A DNA stretch of 64,000 nt from DASQMT01 sp963835735 (GTDB lineage: Bacteria; Actinomycetota; Thermoleophilia; Solirubrobacterales; Solirubrobacteraceae), in the NCBI GenBank assembly GCA_963835735.1, contig CAWIGP010000007.1:62001-126000 (forward strand), in the 5' to 3' direction. The notes below the pieces were generated by a model. It was not told the DNA's origin. It searched no databases and worked only from the letters and a program-made list of their open reading frames with translations. Position 1 is the stretch's first letter. Each line of letters opens with the position of its first letter. Below are positions 60,619-64,000 of the stretch, piece after piece. The position numbers were made by a program, and so were the translations under genes.

Positions 60619-62714
60619 GCCGGGAGTGGCGCCGCGAGGTGTCGGGCGTCGCGGCGGCGCGCGCGACGACCGCGCGCTCGCCGACGATCAGCGTCGCCCG
60701 CCGCGCGCGGGTCATCGCGGTGTAGAGCATCTCGCGCCGCAGGAAGAACGAGCCCGCCGCGCTGTGGGCGATCACGACCGCCACCGGCAGCTCGATCCCC
60801 TGGCCCTTGTGGATCGAGCAGGCGTACGCGAGCCGCAGCTTCGGCGCCTCCTCCTCGGGCAGGCGCACGAGCGCGCCGTCGGCCTCGACGGTGAGCGCCT
60901 CGGCATCCTCGTCGTGCTCGAGCAGCCGCAGGATCGTGCCGTTCATCAACCCGAGCTCGTGCAGGTTGCGGCCGGACAGCATCAGCTTGTCGCCGATCCG
61001 CAGCCGGCCGCCGAGCACCGGGCGCCCGCGCGGGTTGAGTGACTCGCGCAGGCGGGCGTTGAGCGCGTCGATGCCGAGCGCGCCGCGGTAGACGGGCGCG
61101 AACACCTGGATGTCCGCGAGCGGGTCGATCCCGTAGTGGCGCGGCAGCCGCTCGCTCACGAGCGAGACGATCTCGGTCAGCGCCGCCTGCGGATCGGCGC
61201 GCTCGATCATGAACAGGTCGCGGGTGAGCCCGTCCTCGTGCGCGAACGACGGCGGCTCACCGTGGCGGACGGCGTGCGCGCCGCGGACGATCATGCTGCC
61301 GGCCGCCTGGCGGAAGATGTGCGTCAGCTCGGCTACCGGCACCGCCTTCGCCTCGACGAGCTCGGCGAACGGCTTGCCGGCGCCGACCGGCGCGAGCTGG
61401 TCGGCGTCGCCGACGAGCACGACATGCGTCCCGCCCCCGACCGCGCGCAGCAGCGTGACGAGCAGCTCGAGGTTCGCCATCGACGTCTCGTCGACGATCA
61501 GCAGGTCGCAGTCGAGCTCGTCGACGGTCGGCCCCTGGCCCGGGATCCAGCCGAGCGCCGCGTGGATCGTCGAGGCGTCGGCGCCGGTCGACTCCTCCAT
61601 CCGCCGCGCGGCGCGTCCGGTCGGCGCGACGAGCGCGACCGAGCGCCGCTGCTCGTCCGCCGCGGCGCAGATCAGCCGGATCGTCGCGGTCTTGCCGGTG
61701 CCCGGTCCGCCGGTGACGATCGACAGGCGCGCGCCGAAGGCGGCCTGGACCGCGGCCCATTGCTCCGGCGCCGGGACGAGGTCGCCCGCCGGCCGGCCCG
61801 GACGCTTCAGCCGCGGCTTGCCCTCCTCCAGCCCGCGCACCTGCTGCGCGAGCTCGGCCTCGAGCGCCGCGGTCGGCGGGCGGTACGCCCACACCGCCTG
61901 CGCGGCGTCGACCTCCAGCACCAGCTCGCCGTCGTCGGCCATCGCGCTCAGCAGCGCCGCGGGCGGCGGGGCGCCGAGCAGCCCGGCCGCCTTGGCCACG
62001 AGCTCGGCGACCGGCAGGCAGGTGGAGCCGTCCTTCTCCGCCTCGGCCAGCACGTGGATGACGCCCGCGCGAGCGCGTGCGGGAGAGTCCGCGGGCACGC
62101 CGCCGGCGCGCGCGATCGTGTCGGCGATCAGGAAGCCGACGCCGAAAACGCTGGTCAGCTCGTACGGCCGCTCACGCACCACGAGGTGCGCGCGCTCGCC
62201 GTACTCCTTCGCGATCCGCGGGACCAGGTAGGCGAGCCCGTGCGGCGCCAGCAGCAGGTGCAGCGCGCGCGTGGAGCGCAGGCCGTTCCACGACCGGATC
62301 GCCTCGTTCGCGCGGCGCGGGTTGAGCCCGGCGGCGCGGAAGCGCGGCGTGCGGGTCGCGGTCGATCGCGTCGAGCACGCCGTCGCCGTACCGCGCCAGC
62401 AGCCGCTCGGCGCGCGCGGGGCCTACGTGCCGCACGCGCTCCAGGTAGGCGGTCAGCGCGGCGTCGCCGGCCGGCGCGAGCGGCTCCGCGGTCGCGACCT
62501 TGACCTGCATGCCGAAGCGCCGGTCATCCTGCCAGACGCCGGAAACTCGCACCCGCTCGCGCTCCTCCAGGTGCGCGAGCGGGCCGACGAGCACGATCTC
62601 GTCGCCGTCGCGGTCGGCGTCGATCACCGCGAACCCGGACTCGTCGCTCGACCAGCGCAGCCGGCGGATGAGAACCTCGCCCTCGAACGGCGTGCCGGGA
62701 ATCCCGTCGATCAT
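60542..62714 (-). pseudogene. RecD2/YrrC-type DNA helicase, one frameshift
   Basis: Starts at ATG 62714 (MIDGIPGTPFEGEVLIRRLR) with the OB-like N-terminal domain of RecD2 (RVRVSGVWQDDRRFGMQVKV) and a helix-hairpin region (RVRHVGPARAERLLARYGDG). At about 62342 one extra base breaks the frame (the frame should run DRDPHAAFRAAGLNPRRANE). From there the helicase is complete: Walker A TGGPGTGKTATIRL, Walker B LLIVDETSMANLELLVTLL, CSIHKGQGIELPVAVVIAHS, LYTAMTRARRATLIVGE. The 3' end overlaps the convergent MBL gene by 77 bases. RecD2 is a 5'-3' helicase outside RecBCD; the genome therefore has both. Confidence 0.88.
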
Positions 62715-62778
62715 CCCTCGGCGGAACGTAGCGCGTCCCGGTTCGCCTCGATGAGCGGTGCGGGCAGCATTGCGGCGG

Positions 62779-62807
62779 TTGACCGCGCCCCCGGCCGTGG
62801 ATACCGT
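62779..62807 (+). promoter_or_regulatory. Sigma-70-type promoter of the 77-residue gene
   Basis: TTGACC (62779-62784), 17-base spacer, TACCGT (62802-62807): close to the housekeeping consensus with ideal spacing. GAGGAGG (62811-62817) and ATG 62824 follow in proper order. Confidence 0.6.
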
Positions 62808-62823
62808 CGTGAGGAGGTGACAC

Positions 62824-63057
62824 ATGGACGAGCCTGATTCGGGCCTGATCGGCCCCGACGAGACCGCTTACCGGCTCGAGCTGACGCCGGGTGAGCTGAA
62901 GGTCACCTACACCGCTCTGAAGGCGCTGATGAACGACTTCGGCCACGACGAGTACGACGTTCAGCGGATCGTCCGCCAGGTGCTGGACAAGCTTCCACCG
63001 GCCGAGTCGATCGAGTCGATCGACCTCCGCCTGCCGCGCCGCAGCCCGCGCCTCTAG
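62824..63057 (+). CDS. Small conserved protein of unknown function
   Basis: A 77-residue protein, MDEPDSGLIGPDETAYRLEL, with strong SD GAGGAGG and a clear promoter. The middle is helical (LKVTYTALKALMNDFGHDEY, DVQRIVRQVLDKLPP). No family recognised. Its stop shares the ctag tetranucleotide with the convergent doc stop. Confidence 0.72.
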   Translation: MDEPDSGLIGPDETAYRLELTPGELKVTYTALKALMNDFGHDEYDVQRIVRQVLDKLPPAESIESIDLRLPRRSPRL

Positions 63058-63428
63058 CGCACGAACGACGCCAGCACCGCCGCGATCGCGCCGACTTCCT
63101 CGATCGTGCCGGACGCCACCGCGATCACGAGGTCGTACGCGTCATCGTCCGCGGGGTCGAGCTCGACGCCATTCTTCGCGCAGAAGACGTACGTCGCAAG
63201 CCACGCGAGCCGTTTGTTGCCGTCGACGAGCGCGTGGTTGCGCGCAAGTGAGTGCATGAGCGCGGCCGCCTTGGACAACACGTCCGGGTAGGCGTCCTGG
63301 CCCAGGACCGTCGCGCGCGGTCGGTGGACCGCAGCGTCCAAGAGGCCGATGTCGCGGACCTCGACGGGACCGCCGACGGCAGTGCGGGCGATGCGCAGCG
63401 CCTGCTCGGTGGTGAGGTGTCGAGTCAC
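63054..63428 (-). CDS. doc: Doc (death-on-curing) toxin
   Basis: A 124-residue Fic-fold toxin. RNHALVDGNKRLAWLATYVF holds the Doc core motif HxxxxGNKR. The N-terminal LTTEQALRIARTAVGG and the IGLLDAAVHRPRATVLGQDA segments are typical of Doc. It lacks the inhibitory helix, so it needs its antitoxin. It starts with an ATGA overlap after the RHH gene. Doc in phage P1 phosphorylates EF-Tu. Confidence 0.93.
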   Translation of the reverse strand: MTRHLTTEQALRIARTAVGGPVEVRDIGLLDAAVHRPRATVLGQDAYPDVLSKAAALMHSLARNHALVDGNKRLAWLATYVFCAKNGVELDPADDDAYDLVIAVASGTIEEVGAIAAVLASFVR

Positions 63429-63628
63429 TCGCCAAGTCGGCGCAGCAACTCCGCGAAGCGCTCCGCGCCCTGCTCTGCGAGGCGGTCGGTGCGCTCGTCA
63501 TCCTCGGCTCGCAGCAGGTAGTCGTCGAGCGCAGCGCGGGCGACCTGCTGCATGCTGCGGCCCTCGCGCTGCGCGCGCGCGCGAAGCGCAGCCGCCTGCT
63601 CGTCGCTGAGCCGGAGCGTCATAGCCAT
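63425..63628 (-). CDS. RHH antitoxin partner of Doc
   Basis: A 67-residue protein with two possible starts (ATG 63628 or 63622). MAMTLRLSDEQAAALRARAQ and GRSMQQVARAALDDYLLRAE form a ribbon-helix-helix with an acidic tail (DDERTDRLAEQGAERFAELL) that should bind Doc. The RHH type replaces the usual Phd (AbrB-like) antitoxin. It overlaps doc by four bases. Confidence 0.85.
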   Translation of the reverse strand: MAMTLRLSDEQAAALRARAQREGRSMQQVARAALDDYLLRAEDDERTDRLAEQGAERFAELLRRLGE

Positions 63629-63665
63629 TCGCTGCAAGATACCAGTCTGATACCGTCGCCGGCCC

Positions 63666-64000
63666 CTGTCCATCGACCTCATCACCGTCGCGTCGCCGGA
63701 CGACCCGCTGCTGGACATCGCGCTGACGCACGCGTTACTGCGCGACGTGGCGGCGGGGCGGCGGCCCGATGCGCTGCGGCTGTTCCGGCCCGGCGCGACG
63801 CTCGCGTTCGGAAGGCTCGACGTGCTGCTGCCCGGGTTCGGTGCCGCGGCGGCCGCTGCGAGGGCGCGCGGGTACACGCCGGTCGTGCGCTCGGCCGGCG
63901 GGCACGCCGCGGTCTACGACGAGCAGTGCGTCGTGGTCGAGCACGTCACCCGCGAGGCGGACGTGACCGCCGGGCTGCAGGCGCGCTTCGAGGCGCAGTC
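63666..64000 (+). CDS. Lipoate-protein ligase A-like protein, 3' partial
   Basis: The frame reads LSIDLITVASPDDPLLDIAL, then RLFRPGATLAFGRLDVLLPG with the family's G-R-x-D loop and YTPVVRSAGGHAAVYDEQCV (the RxGGG.A.hH region, here RSAGGHAAV). This is the biotin/lipoate A/B ligase family. The frame opens after a TGA at 63648 and has only CTG (63666) as a start before the motif; no ATG, GTG or TTG fits, so a CTG start or a base error is likely. The end lies outside the window. Confidence 0.78.
   Translation, partial: MSIDLITVASPDDPLLDIALTHALLRDVAAGRRPDALRLFRPGATLAFGRLDVLLPGFGAAAAAARARGYTPVVRSAGGHAAVYDEQCVVVEHVTREADVTAGLQARFEAQ

Noticed and set aside
1..64000. CRISPR arrays, insertion sequences, prophage, rRNA or tRNA genes
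   Set aside because: No repeat-spacer pattern, transposase, integrase, capsid or RNA-gene structure was seen in either strand.

Overview
The window is uniformly GC-rich. It is densely packed with genes on both strands, and many start and stop codons overlap as ATGA or GTGA. Families such as DUF1918, DUF1059, DUF5946, zinc-finger anti-sigma factors, RHH/PIN toxin-antitoxin pairs and a recCBD operon point to a high-GC actinobacterium. My best guess is a Thermoleophilia/Solirubrobacterales-type soil bacterium. That is inference: no rRNA, tRNA or other marker is present. I see no CRISPR array, insertion sequence or prophage. Every non-coding gap over 100 bases is either covered by an entry or empty as far as I can tell; no gap of about 300 bases or more lacks a gene.

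Layout. 1-2.5 kb: 3' end of a secreted GH15 glucoamylase/glucodextranase, then a vapBC pair with a frameshifted toxin. 2.5-11.4 kb (minus strand): a MacB/FtsX-type ABC exporter, an orphan MASE1-GAF histidine kinase, a YjbR protein, a stand-alone GHKL ATPase and an SDR enzyme divergent from its LysR regulator. 12.4-14.5 kb: an RHH/PIN toxin-antitoxin pair and a SEC-C protein. 14.6-18.1 kb: a D-amino-acid-dehydrogenase-like flavoenzyme and an AceE-like pyruvate dehydrogenase E1, each carrying one frameshift. 18.3-21.9 kb: a decayed vapBC, then a malyl/citramalyl-CoA lyase fused to a MaoC-type hydratase and followed by a mesaconyl-CoA C1-C4 transferase-like gene. This is a compact module for glyoxylate plus propionyl-CoA (or itaconate/mesaconate) metabolism. 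22.6-32.9 kb: a polyprenyl synthase and a helix-plus-beta protein, divergent from two unknown proteins, a cyclase-AAA regulator and a 700-residue amine-oxidase-like flavoprotein, and then a Crp-type regulator and a sigma factor. Three of the unknown proteins share a helical motif, and this cluster is my main candidate for an undescribed system.

33-46 kb: a BBE-type flavoenzyme; a class II amidotransferase divergent from a SUMF1/MIP18/amidohydrolase operon that resembles the accessory genes of mycobacterial MimABCD monooxygenase; a membrane protein; several small proteins; an ECF sigma/anti-sigma pair; an MFS exporter; a set of stress-type proteins (USP-like, CBS, ABM-like); and a Fic protein behind a perfect palindromic operator. 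46-64 kb is a DNA-repair region: recC-recB-recD, an HhH-GPD protein, a stand-alone LigD phosphoesterase domain and a RecD2-like helicase, interspersed with small metabolic proteins. The window ends with a Doc toxin module and the start of a lipoate-ligase-like gene.

Sequence quality. Six frameshifts in five genes (vapC, the flavoenzyme, E1, recB twice, recD2) all fit a single extra base. This looks more like insertion-biased sequencing or assembly error than gene decay, so the affected genes may be intact in the living organism.
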